64,000 nucleotides of DNA from Rhodobacterales bacterium (GTDB taxonomy: Bacteria > Pseudomonadota > Alphaproteobacteria > Rhizobiales > Stappiaceae). Made by a program: the position numbers and the translations under genes. A model generated the notes under the pieces. That model was not told the origin of the DNA and searched no databases. It saw nothing but the letters and a program-made list of their open reading frames with translations. The stretch is from positions 62,001-126,000 of the forward strand of contig VIRH01000060.1 of the NCBI GenBank assembly GCA_008107755.1, read 5' to 3'. Shown here piece after piece: positions 1 to 7,960 of the stretch. The stretch's first letter is position 1. Every line of letters begins with the position of its first letter.

Positions 1-554
1 GCTTTCTGCGAAACAGGATGGGCGAGGCCATTCTGGCCCCCGGCATCAAGGTCGTGGACGATCCCTTCAAGCGCCGGGGCGCGGCTACCCGGCCGTTCGA
101 CGGGGAGGGGACACGCGCCGACGTCCTGAATGTCGTCGAGGACGGCGTTCTCCAGCACTGGTTCCTAGATGGCGCGTCCGCGCGCGAGCTGGGGCTGAAG
201 CCCAACGGACGCGCCCATCGCAGCGGCAGCGGCACGTCACCCGGAGCCACCAACATCACCCTGATGCCGGGCGACAAGACAATGGAAGAATTGATGGCAG
301 AGGCCGGCACCGGCCTTCTGGTCACCGACCTGATCGGCCACGGCGTCAATGGCCTGACAGGCGATTATTCGCGCGGTGCGGCCGGCTTCTGGTTCGAGAA
401 TGGCGAGATCGTGGAACCGGTCAGCGAGATCACCATTGCCGGTAATCTGAACGACATGTTCAAGCGGCTCGTCCCGGGCAGCGACCTCGACAACCGTTAC
501 TCGGCAGCAACGCCCTCGCTCATGATCGAAGGAATGGCGCTTGCGGGAAGTTGA
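1..554 (+). CDS. pmbA: PmbA/TldE metalloprotease-family protein, C-terminal part (5' end outside window)
   Basis: This is the C-terminal ~184 residues of a TldD/PmbA-family protein; the reading frame is open to the window edge, so the start is missing. TldE (PmbA) is the non-catalytic partner that forms a heteromer with the zinc protease TldD to cleave small peptides in the cytoplasm; the partner tldD lies at 5668-7092. The visible part has the family's C-terminal core with Gly-rich strands (GTGLLVTDLIGHGVNGLTGDYS) and the closing segment around ISEITIAGNLNDMF-like residues; it lacks an HExxxH motif, as expected for TldE. It overlaps the next gene by 14 nt. Confidence 0.9.
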   Translation, partial: FLRNRMGEAILAPGIKVVDDPFKRRGAATRPFDGEGTRADVLNVVEDGVLQHWFLDGASARELGLKPNGRAHRSGSGTSPGATNITLMPGDKTMEELMAEAGTGLLVTDLIGHGVNGLTGDYSRGAAGFWFENGEIVEPVSEITIAGNLNDMFKRLVPGSDLDNRYSAATPSLMIEGMALAGS

Positions 555-1353
555 TCACGCGCATCTGCCGTCCGATCGCGATGCCGATCGCCGTCTGCTG
601 GAAGAGGCCGCCCGTCAAGCGGGGGAACTGGCTCTGACCTATTTCGGGCAGGATCCCGAAACCTGGTTCAAGGGCAACAAGTCTCCTGTTTCCGAGGCGG
701 ACCTGGCGGTGGATAGGTTTCTGGCCGGCGAACTCAGGTCGGCGCGACCCGACTACGGATGGCTTTCCGAGGAAACCGCCGATGATCGCTCGCGCCTCGA
801 ATACGACAGGGTGTTCATCGTCGATCCCATCGACGGGACCCGCGCGTTTCTGGCCGGCGGCGACGAATGGACGGTGTCCCTCGCCGTTGTGGAAAAGGGA
901 CGGCCGGTTGCCGGTGCAGTGTTTTGTCCGCGGCGCGAAGAAATGTTCGTTGCCTCTTCGGGAGGCGGCGCCTGGCTGAACGATCAACCGATTTCCGTGT
1001 CTGCCCGGACGGATCTCGACGGCGCAACCCTGACCGGTCCGCACTCCATCGTCGCCAACGAGCAGGTGATCGTGGCGGGTTTCAAGTCAACGGGTATCCT
1101 GAGGTCGCTCGCCTACCGGATCGTGATGGTCGCGGCCGGCCGCATTGATGTCGGTGCGGCGCGAGGCGGTCCCAGCGACTGGGACCTTGCGGCGGCCGAT
1201 CTTTTGGTGCAGGAAGCAGGCGGCGCCCTGACCAACCTGTCGGGAGAGCCTTTGATTTACAATCGTCCGCGCACCGGACACCCCGCGCTGATTGCGGCGT
1301 CCAGAGCACTTATCGGCCCCGTGCGAGATGCGCTCGACGATCTGATCGGATAA
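541..1353 (+). CDS. Inositol monophosphatase / 3'(2'),5'-bisphosphate nucleotidase family protein
   Basis: A Mg-dependent sugar/nucleotide phosphatase of the IMPase superfamily, 270 aa. Metal-binding signature residues are visible: Glu-Glu at 77-78, DPIDGT at 95-100, and the C-terminal SDWDLAAADLL with Asp215. Members include inositol monophosphatase and CysQ-type PAP phosphatase; the sequence alone does not settle the substrate. The start is TTG at 541, inside the end of pmbA (14-nt overlap), which implies translational coupling. The following genes (DUF4170, DUF374, waaA, lpxK) place it at the head of an envelope lipid cluster. Confidence 0.9.
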   Translation: MREVDHAHLPSDRDADRRLLEEAARQAGELALTYFGQDPETWFKGNKSPVSEADLAVDRFLAGELRSARPDYGWLSEETADDRSRLEYDRVFIVDPIDGTRAFLAGGDEWTVSLAVVEKGRPVAGAVFCPRREEMFVASSGGGAWLNDQPISVSARTDLDGATLTGPHSIVANEQVIVAGFKSTGILRSLAYRIVMVAAGRIDVGAARGGPSDWDLAAADLLVQEAGGALTNLSGEPLIYNRPRTGHPALIAASRALIGPVRDALDDLIG

Positions 1354-1390
1354 CAACGCAAAGCCGGATTGAGCAAAAGCGAGGATTTCT

Positions 1391-1627
1391 ATGAGCGAGA
1401 CCGATACCCAGAAACAATTGCTTCACCTGGTGTTCGGCGGTGAGCTGGAATCGCCGGAGGGCCTGACTTTCCGCGATCTTGATGAACTCGACATCGTCGG
1501 CATCTATCCGAATTACGCCGAAGCCTACAAGGCCTGGAAGGCCAAGGCCCAGTCAACCGTGGACAATGCGCACATGCGCTACTTCATCGTGCACATGCAC
1601 CGTCTGCTCGACCCGGAAACTGCATAG
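1391..1627 (+). CDS. DUF4170 family small protein
   Basis: A 78-aa soluble protein that I recognise as the DUF4170 family, restricted to alphaproteobacteria and usually found beside this IMPase gene and lipid A genes. It has no signal peptide or membrane segment; the centre is rich in aromatic and Lys residues (YAEAYKAWKAKAQ). The ATG at 1391 lies 37 nt after the phosphatase stop, so co-transcription is likely. Function is unknown; the neighbourhood suggests a role in envelope lipid metabolism, but that is inference only. Confidence 0.85.
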   Translation: MSETDTQKQLLHLVFGGELESPEGLTFRDLDELDIVGIYPNYAEAYKAWKAKAQSTVDNAHMRYFIVHMHRLLDPETA

Positions 1628-1660
1628 CGCTGCGGCGCATTCTCTCAGGCGACAAGATAA

Positions 1661-2359
1661 ATGTTGAAACGCCTCAGCCGCCACCCCCGGGTCCTTTCGG
1701 GTGTGGGCTCCCTCATGGCTGCCTATCTGAAACTGGTTTACCGCACCAACCGGTTCGTCATCGAACCGGAGCATGCGCATGCACAAGTCGAAACCGATCT
1801 TCCCGTGATCGTGGCAATGTGGCACGGACAGCACTTCATGGTGCCGTTCGCAAAGCCCTCTCACTGGCCTGCAAAGGTGATGATTTCACGCTCTGCGGAC
1901 GGTGAAGTGAACGCGGTCGCGGCGTCGAAATTCGGCCTCGGGTTGATCCGTGCCTCTGGTGGCAAGAACGCGCGCCAGATCCGCAAGCGCGGAGGCATGC
2001 GCGGGTTCATCGAGGCGTTGCGCGCGCTGAAGGACGGCTACAGCATCGCCATGACCGCGGATGTTCCCAAAGGGCCGTCGCGCCTCGCTGGCGAAGGGAT
2101 CATCCAGCTTGCCAAGCACTCCGGCAGGCCTATCCTTCCGGTCGCGGTCGCGACAAGCCGGAGCATCGAGCTGAACACCTGGGACCGTGCAAGCATCAAC
2201 CTGCCTTTCGGCAAGGGGGCTATCGCCGTGGGGGACCTCGTCTGGGTGCCGAATGACGTGGAAGACAATGACCTGGAGACCTTCCGTGTGAAGGTCGAGG
2301 AGGGGCTGAACGCCGTCACGACGAACGCCTACCGTCTGGTCGGCAGGTCGGATGGCTGA
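1661..2359 (+). CDS. Lysophospholipid acyltransferase family protein (DUF374)
   Basis: 232 aa, DUF374 branch of the glycerolipid/LPS acyltransferase superfamily. The visible hallmark is the block around VAMWHGQHF (residues ~50-60), where the family has its His-containing catalytic motif, followed by a GxxR-like region and the PKGPS segment near residue 140. There is a short hydrophobic N-terminal stretch (residues ~10-28), consistent with membrane association. The stop overlaps the start of waaA by 8 nt. It probably transfers an acyl chain in lipid A or phospholipid synthesis; the acceptor cannot be told from sequence. Confidence 0.88.
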   Translation: MLKRLSRHPRVLSGVGSLMAAYLKLVYRTNRFVIEPEHAHAQVETDLPVIVAMWHGQHFMVPFAKPSHWPAKVMISRSADGEVNAVAASKFGLGLIRASGGKNARQIRKRGGMRGFIEALRALKDGYSIAMTADVPKGPSRLAGEGIIQLAKHSGRPILPVAVATSRSIELNTWDRASINLPFGKGAIAVGDLVWVPNDVEDNDLETFRVKVEEGLNAVTTNAYRLVGRSDG

Positions 2360-3671
2360 GCGCCTGCCATTGCCGCTCGCTGTCTACCGCGCCGCCGCAC
2401 GAGCGGCGACGGGTCTGTTCCATCTGCTGTTTGCACTCCGAAGCCGGTCCGGCAAGGAAATCGCGGCACGCAAGGGCGAGCGGTTCGGCCGGACCGTTCT
2501 GCCCCGCCCCAAAGGGCATCTCGTCTGGATACACGCCGCCAGTGTCGGCGAAACCATGTCGGTCCTGCCGCTGATCGATGCGCTGGCGGCGCGCGGAAGC
2601 AAGGTGCTTCTCACGACCGTCACCGTGACGGCGTCGCAGGTCGCGGAAAAGCGCCTGCCGGAAGGCTGCATCCACCAGTTCATCCCCTATGATGCCCCGG
2701 GGCCGATCGGCCGCTTTCTCGATCATTGGTTGCCCGACCTGGCTATGGTGGTCGAATCCGAGATCTGGCCATGTCTCTTCATGGACCTGCGCTTCCGCGC
2801 GATCCCCTTCGTCCTTGTCAACGGCCGTCTGTCGGACGGCTCCAGCCGGACCTGGTCCCGCGTCCCGCGGATTGCCCGCCATGTCTTTGAATGTCCCGAT
2901 GCCGTGCTTGCGCAAAGTGACGCCGATGCCGAACGATTCCGCATGCTCGGTTGCCGCAATGTGCAGATGACCGGAAACGTGAAGTTCGATGCCGCCGAGC
3001 CGCCGGTGCGCGAAGAGGATCTGGCTGCGTTCCGCAAGGAGATCGGATCCCGACCCGTCTGGCTGGCGGCGCTCACCCATCCCGGCGAGGACGAGGTCGT
3101 GCTCGATGCCTTCGAGACGCTCCGCCGCGACCTTCCGGATCTGCTCCTGATCATCGTGCCGCGTCATCCCGCGAGGGCGGGCGACGTCTGTGATATGGCG
3201 GTCGGCCGTGGCTATTCGGTTGCCAGCCGCAAGAACCAGCAACCTGTCAGTGAGGAGATCGACATCTATCTCGGCGACACGCTCGGCGAGATGGGGCTGT
3301 TCTATCGTGCCGCCCCCGTGACCTTCCTCGGCGGGTCTCTCGTCGATGTCGGCGGCCACAACCCCGTGGAGGCCGCGCTTCTGGGCTCGGCGCTCGTCAC
3401 CGGGCCAAAGGTTTCCAATGCCCGCGCCGTCTACAAGGACTTCTGGAGCCATGGCGCGGCCTTGCGGATCGAAGAGGCCGACGACCTTGCCGACCGCGTC
3501 CTGACGCTTTTCCGCGCTCCCGGTCGGGCTGAGGCTCAGGCCGAGACCGCGCGTAAACTGGTCGAGGCAGGACGCGGGGCACTGGAAAAGACATTGGACA
3601 TGCTGCAACCTCACCTCAACGGGAATGGCCGCGACACCGAGGCGGAACGCAGACATGAGCAAGGCACCTGA
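2352..3671 (+). CDS. waaA: 3-deoxy-D-manno-octulosonic acid (Kdo) transferase
   Basis: 439 aa, full length for WaaA/KdtA, which adds Kdo from CMP-Kdo to lipid IVA at the inner membrane. The N-terminal membrane-anchoring region is followed by HAASVGETMSVLPL (the GT30 motif with the catalytic Glu) at ~57-70, and by the C-terminal donor-binding domain with GDTLGEMGLFY and the GGSLVDVGGHNPVEAA signature. The ATG at 2352 lies within the DUF374 gene, and the end overlaps lpxK by 17 nt. This tight packing indicates one lipid A/Kdo operon. Confidence 0.96.
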   Translation: MAERLPLPLAVYRAAARAATGLFHLLFALRSRSGKEIAARKGERFGRTVLPRPKGHLVWIHAASVGETMSVLPLIDALAARGSKVLLTTVTVTASQVAEKRLPEGCIHQFIPYDAPGPIGRFLDHWLPDLAMVVESEIWPCLFMDLRFRAIPFVLVNGRLSDGSSRTWSRVPRIARHVFECPDAVLAQSDADAERFRMLGCRNVQMTGNVKFDAAEPPVREEDLAAFRKEIGSRPVWLAALTHPGEDEVVLDAFETLRRDLPDLLLIIVPRHPARAGDVCDMAVGRGYSVASRKNQQPVSEEIDIYLGDTLGEMGLFYRAAPVTFLGGSLVDVGGHNPVEAALLGSALVTGPKVSNARAVYKDFWSHGAALRIEEADDLADRVLTLFRAPGRAEAQAETARKLVEAGRGALEKTLDMLQPHLNGNGRDTEAERRHEQGT

Positions 3672-4677
3672 TTTCTGGTGGAAAACCGGCCTGTCGGCTG
3701 CGGCCCTGCTGCTGTCGCCAGTTGGCTGGATCTACGGCGCGCTGACAGGTCGGCGCATGCTGTCGAAGCCCCGGGGCAGCAGTTCGCTTCCGGTCATCTG
3801 CATTGGCAACTTCGTGGTCGGCGGCACGGGAAAGACACCCTTTGCCATCGAACTCGCCTACCGCCTCAGGGAAGAGGGCTACCGGCCGGGCTTTCTGCTG
3901 CGTGGTTATGGCGGCAGTGAAAAAGGGCCACTTCTGGTCGATCCCCAACAACACGATGCGGGGAGGGTAGGCGACGAAGCATTGCTGCTTGCCCCATTCG
4001 GACCGACCCTGGTGTCCGCCAACCGCCCTGCCGGCGCTGAACTTGCCGAACAGCAGCCGATTGACGTTCTCCTGATGGATGACGGATTTCAGAACCCGGC
4101 GCTTGCCAAGGATCTGTCTCTGGTCCTGGTCGATTGTTCTGTCGGGTTCGGCAATGGTCTTTGCCTTCCCGCTGGGCCGCTTCGCGCGCCGGCGCAGACG
4201 CAGATTCTGAAAACCGACTGCCTTGTGCTCGTTGGCGATGGCGATGCTGCCTCAGATGCGGTCCATCTTGCCGGGCGGAAGGGACTGCCCGTCCTGCATG
4301 CGCATTTGCGGCCGCAGGCGAATGAAGCTCTCGCCGGGCGGAAACTCTTTGCCTTTGCGGGCATCGGGCGACCCGGAAAGTTCTTCGACTCGCTCAAGTC
4401 GCTCGGCTACGAGGTTCGGAAAACGCGAGAGTTCGCCGATCATCACCCCTATTCGGAAGCTGATGTGCGCGCGCTGCTGACCGAAGCCGAGGAACACGGG
4501 CTGCAACTCGTCACGACCTCGAAGGATATGGCACGGCTTGTAACCAGCGACGGCGAACTGTTTCACTGGATCGCGTCCAGTACGACCGTCCTCGAAATCC
4601 GCATGGAAATCGACGATGAGGATCGTCTGATGGGCTTGATCCGGGAAAAGCTGCGCCAGCGCGCGTTTCGTCAGTAA
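3655..4677 (+). CDS. lpxK: Tetraacyldisaccharide 4'-kinase
   Basis: 340 aa. LpxK phosphorylates the 4' position of the lipid A disaccharide at the cytoplasmic membrane face. It has an N-terminal membrane segment (residues ~10-30), then a P-loop in NFVVGGTGKTP (Walker A at ~56-61) and the MDDGFQNP motif typical of LpxK. I chose the ATG at 3655 (MSKAPDFWWK), which gives the usual N-terminus for the family; an in-frame ATG at 3625 would add ten unlikely residues. It overlaps waaA and closes the plus-strand cluster. Confidence 0.95.
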   Translation: MSKAPDFWWKTGLSAAALLLSPVGWIYGALTGRRMLSKPRGSSSLPVICIGNFVVGGTGKTPFAIELAYRLREEGYRPGFLLRGYGGSEKGPLLVDPQQHDAGRVGDEALLLAPFGPTLVSANRPAGAELAEQQPIDVLLMDDGFQNPALAKDLSLVLVDCSVGFGNGLCLPAGPLRAPAQTQILKTDCLVLVGDGDAASDAVHLAGRKGLPVLHAHLRPQANEALAGRKLFAFAGIGRPGKFFDSLKSLGYEVRKTREFADHHPYSEADVRALLTEAEEHGLQLVTTSKDMARLVTSDGELFHWIASSTTVLEIRMEIDDEDRLMGLIREKLRQRAFRQ

Positions 4678-4731
4678 TCCGTCCGGGAACGACGTGTCAG
4701 GCCCTGCCTGAAACGAGCAGGCGCTATGACG

Positions 4732-4950
4732 TCAAGGGCGACCTGTTTCCAGGAAACGTTTCATCGACGCATTGGCATCGACATAGGCTTCCTGGCGCTC
4801 GACCGACCAGTATTTCAGTTCGTCCAGCGGAATGGCAGCGCCGGTCACCGCACAGCGCACAAAGGTGCCCGGAGTCTCGACCTGATAGTCACCGTCCAGA
4901 TAACGGACGCGGGCCTCATTCGGAATGCGCGGGTTTTCGTATCGATTCAT
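4732..4950 (-). CDS. DUF2093 domain protein
   Basis: A 72-aa conserved alphaproteobacterial protein of the DUF2093 family, identified by the pattern ARVRYLDGDYQV ... GTFVRCAVTGAAIPLDELKYWSVERQEAY. It is converging with lpxK and, in related genomes, is also found next to it. It is soluble with no signal peptide, and contains a single Cys in the RCAVTG turn. Function is unknown. No clear Shine-Dalgarno sequence precedes the ATG at 4950. The 194 nt upstream, between this gene and the next minus-strand gene, show nothing recognisable. Confidence 0.85.
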   Translation of the reverse strand: MNRYENPRIPNEARVRYLDGDYQVETPGTFVRCAVTGAAIPLDELKYWSVERQEAYVDANASMKRFLETGRP

Positions 4951-5144
4951 TGTCGCCGGTGTCGATCATCTTGTGTTTCTGGTGCGGAAGGACTTGTACG
5001 GCAGATTGCGGGTCCGGAGCAAGTCCAAGCTTTCCCCGATGAAGGCCGAGAACGCCTTTGAAACCTGAACGAAGTGGCGGCCTGGCGATACGTCGTGAGA
5101 CAGATTGATCGCGGCGAGAGATCACGCCGCGCGGTGCCGCTGCC

Positions 5145-5372
5145 TCAGCGCGCTTTGCTTTGCGTGGTGCCGGTCGGGCGTCCACGCCCGAATACCGGCC
5201 GGACGATATTGTCGTCTTGCGGTTCCGATGCGGGCGGAGGGCCTGAAACATACCCTGATTTCACCAGCGCTTCGGCAAGGCCGGGAAGCAACCCGTCGCC
5301 GCGCTCGGCTGCGATCTTGTGAAAGCTCAATAGGGTTGTCGGATCTGGAAGGTTCTTGTCCGAATAAGACAT
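5145..5372 (-). CDS. Small hypothetical protein, 75 aa
   Basis: An unrecognised 75-aa reading frame. It is supported by an ATG at 5372 preceded by a GGAG ribosome site at a sensible distance, and by lying in the same direction as DUF2093. The sequence has an N-terminal part rich in Asp/Pro/Leu, a helical middle (FHKIAAERGDGLLPGLAEAL) and a Pro/Gly/Arg-rich tail, with no membrane segment and no Cys. It is divergent from tldD. It could be a short regulatory or adaptor protein; no function can be assigned. The 295 nt between this gene and tldD hold no recognisable gene. Confidence 0.55.
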   Translation of the reverse strand: MSYSDKNLPDPTTLLSFHKIAAERGDGLLPGLAEALVKSGYVSGPPPASEPQDDNIVRPVFGRGRPTGTTQSKAR

Positions 5373-5667
5373 CGCTTTGCTCCGTATCTTTACCCGTTAA
5401 GGAAACCTCGCTGGCCTCAACGGCCGGTTTTGCTGATGAAGATCAGGAAAGAGTACCGAAATTTTGTGCAAGTGCGAAAAGAATTTTGCGTCGCAGCATA
5501 AAATGTCAAAGGGCGCCCCGCAGTTCGGCAGGCGTCTTAAATTCCTCGCAATGGGGTGAATTGTCCTTCAAAAGGCTTATGTTTGGGATAAAGGACGGCC
5601 ATCTTTCGAGCTGTCGGACGAACCAGGCCCACCGGCGGTGTCGGAAGGGCTCAATCAGGACAATGAA

Positions 5668-7092
5668 ATGACGCTTTCCACCACAGACCTCATCGAATCG
5701 TCGGGCCTTGGACTGGATAAGGCCAGACGGATCACCGCGGACGCCCTGTCCGGCGCGGACGACGGAGAGCTTTACGTCGAATACCGGCAGACCGAGGGAC
5801 TGGTGTTCGACAATGGCCGGCTGAAGGCCGCGAATTATGACACAGCTCAGGGCTTCGGTCTGCGTTCGGTCGTGGGCGAGGCTGCCGGCTATGCGCATGC
5901 AGGCGACATTTCCGAAGGCGCCCTCAAGCGTGCGGCCGAAGCGGTCAGCGCGGTGAAGAAGGGATACGCCGGCACCTACGCCGCGGCTCCGGCGCGCACC
6001 AACCAGACGCTTTACACCGACGCCAACCCGCTGGGCGGGCCGAGCTTTGAGGACAAGGTGAAGCTGCTTCAGGAGATCGATGCCTACGCAAGGGCCAGGG
6101 ATCCGCGGGTGCGCCAGGTTACAGCGTCACTTGCCGGTTCGTGGCAGGTCGTCGAGATCTTGCGGGCCGACGGTCATTTGGTGCGCGACGTCCGCCCGAT
6201 GGTCCGCATGAGCATCTCTGTGGTGGCAGGCAATGAAGATCGCCAGGAAAGCGGCTCCTTTGGCTGCGGCGGCCGGGAAGGGTTCGAAAGGTTCATCACC
6301 ACCGAGAACTGGCAGGGCGGCGTCGATGAAGCCCTGCGTCAGGCCCTGGTCAATCTGGAGGCCGTGCCTGCGCCGGCCGGGGCGTTCGACGTGGTGCTTG
6401 GCCCGGGTTGGCCCGGCATCCTGCTTCACGAGGCGGTCGGTCACGGACTGGAAGGCGATTTCAACCGCAAGAAGACCTCTGCCTTTGCCGGCCTGATGGG
6501 CCAGCGCGTGGCATCGCCCGGGGTAACGATCGTGGATGATGGAACAATCCCTGATCGCCGGGGCTCGCTGACGGTCGACGATGAAGGCACGCCGGCAAGT
6601 CGGACGGTGCTGATCGAGGACGGGATTCTGAAAGGCTACATGCAGGACCGGCAGAACGCCCGGCTGATGGGCATGGAGCCGACAGGCAACGGCCGTCGTC
6701 AGTCCTACGCCCATATTCCCATGCCGCGCATGACCAACACTGTGATGATGGCGGGCGACAAGGACCCGGAAGAGATTCTCAGCTCCGTGAAGGACGGTAT
6801 CTATGCGGTTTCCTTCGGCGGCGGCCAGGTGGATATCACATCCGGCAAGTTCGTGTTCTCCTGCACCGAAGCTTACCGTGTGGAAAACGGCAAGGTCGGA
6901 GCCCCGCTGAAAGGCGCCATGCTCATCGGTAATGGCCCGGATGCGCTGACGCGCGTCTCGATGATCGGCAACGACATGCAGCTCGATCCCGGCATGGGGA
7001 CCTGTGGCAAGCAGGGACAGGGCGTACCCGTCGGTGTCGGCCAGCCCTCCATGCGCATCAACGCAATGACCATCGGCGGCACCGCGGTCTGA
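5668..7092 (+). CDS. tldD: TldD metalloprotease
   Basis: 474 aa, the catalytic zinc subunit of the TldD/TldE protease, a cytoplasmic heteromer that trims unfolded peptides (known for antitoxin CcdA and microcin B17). The zinc motif HEAVGH (HExxxH) is at residues 254-259, within HEAVGHGLEGDFNRK. The family core continues with TDDEGT-like and FGGGQVDITSGKFVF segments, and the end GQPSMRINAMTIGG matches the conserved C-terminus. I chose ATG 5668, preceded by an AGGAC site; an in-frame GTG at 5638 would add ten residues. Its partner pmbA is at the window start. Confidence 0.95.
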   Translation: MTLSTTDLIESSGLGLDKARRITADALSGADDGELYVEYRQTEGLVFDNGRLKAANYDTAQGFGLRSVVGEAAGYAHAGDISEGALKRAAEAVSAVKKGYAGTYAAAPARTNQTLYTDANPLGGPSFEDKVKLLQEIDAYARARDPRVRQVTASLAGSWQVVEILRADGHLVRDVRPMVRMSISVVAGNEDRQESGSFGCGGREGFERFITTENWQGGVDEALRQALVNLEAVPAPAGAFDVVLGPGWPGILLHEAVGHGLEGDFNRKKTSAFAGLMGQRVASPGVTIVDDGTIPDRRGSLTVDDEGTPASRTVLIEDGILKGYMQDRQNARLMGMEPTGNGRRQSYAHIPMPRMTNTVMMAGDKDPEEILSSVKDGIYAVSFGGGQVDITSGKFVFSCTEAYRVENGKVGAPLKGAMLIGNGPDALTRVSMIGNDMQLDPGMGTCGKQGQGVPVGVGQPSMRINAMTIGGTAV

Positions 7093-7182
7093 TCACGCGA
7101 ATTCCGGCGGCAGGCGCACCCGACCCGGGGGTCGGCTTTGGCGTGCCGCCGAAACGATAGGGAAAGCGGTTCCAGGGGCCAC

Positions 7183-7797
7183 ATGACCGAAATCAGGTTT
7201 GTCATCTTCGATATGGACGAAGTCCTTTACGACTACGATCATGGCGAACGCCTGCGCCTGCTGGCAGAACTCACGGGTCGCCCTGCTGCGGAAATCGACG
7301 AAGCCGTCTGGGGCGGGCCGCACGAAAGTCGCGCCGAGGCAGGCCATCCCGACACCGCCGAAGGATATCTCAGGCAGTTCGGCGATCTCCTGGGCTATCC
7401 GATCGATTTCGATACCTGGGCCCTGGTGCGCAAGCGCATGATGCGCCCGCGGCACGAGGTTCTGGATCTCGTGCGCGGTATCAGATCCGGAACGGATCTG
7501 GCCCTTCTGACCAACAACGGCATGATGCTAAAGGCTGCCCTGCCGGTATGCGCGCCGGAAATGCTGGAAATCTTCGGCAAATGTGCTCATGTCTCGGCCG
7601 AGTTCGGAGCGCGGAAACCTGATCCGGAGATCTATCGGCGGATCTGTGCCCGCTACGGCCATGCGCCCGCAGAAACCGCATTCGTCGACGACAAGGCAGA
7701 GAACGTCGAAGGCGCGTTGGAGGCCGGGCTGTCGGGACATCTCTATAGCGGTCCGGAAGGCCTGCGCGCTTATCTGCAGAGCCTCCATCTGATCTGA
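7183..7797 (+). CDS. HAD-superfamily hydrolase (subfamily IA)
   Basis: 204 aa. HAD phosphatases use an Asp nucleophile: here FDMDEVLYDYD gives the nucleophile Asp10 and the acid/base Asp12. Motif II is in ALLTNNG, the motif III Lys is in ARKPDPEIY and motif IV is FVDDKAEN. The usual DxDGV is DMDEV here, a mild variation. It is probably a small-molecule phosphatase; the substrate is unknown. I chose ATG 7183, since an upstream in-frame start would add a low-complexity extension of 15 residues. The gene is 90 nt downstream of tldD. Confidence 0.88.
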   Translation: MTEIRFVIFDMDEVLYDYDHGERLRLLAELTGRPAAEIDEAVWGGPHESRAEAGHPDTAEGYLRQFGDLLGYPIDFDTWALVRKRMMRPRHEVLDLVRGIRSGTDLALLTNNGMMLKAALPVCAPEMLEIFGKCAHVSAEFGARKPDPEIYRRICARYGHAPAETAFVDDKAENVEGALEAGLSGHLYSGPEGLRAYLQSLHLI

Positions 7798-7960
7798 CAG
7801 CCGATCGGCAATCGCAAATTCCGTTTTATTCAGTCACAGTGCCCGGTCGCGTCTGGATTTGCCGTCCCAAATGCGCGTATTGTTAAATAATTCCAATGCA
7901 TAAATCGCTTTGCCTCCCGACTGGAGTTGTGCGGGGCGCAAATCCTTCAACGGAGACAGT

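Noticed and set aside
2316-3662. A 448-codon frame antisense to waaA
   Set aside because: Shadow frame; waaA has all family motifs and overlaps its neighbours in a normal operon.
5105-5671. A 188-codon plus-strand frame upstream of tldD
   Set aside because: It overlaps the antisense small gene and the tldD start, is rich in Arg/Ser/Cys, and shows no domain or ribosome site.
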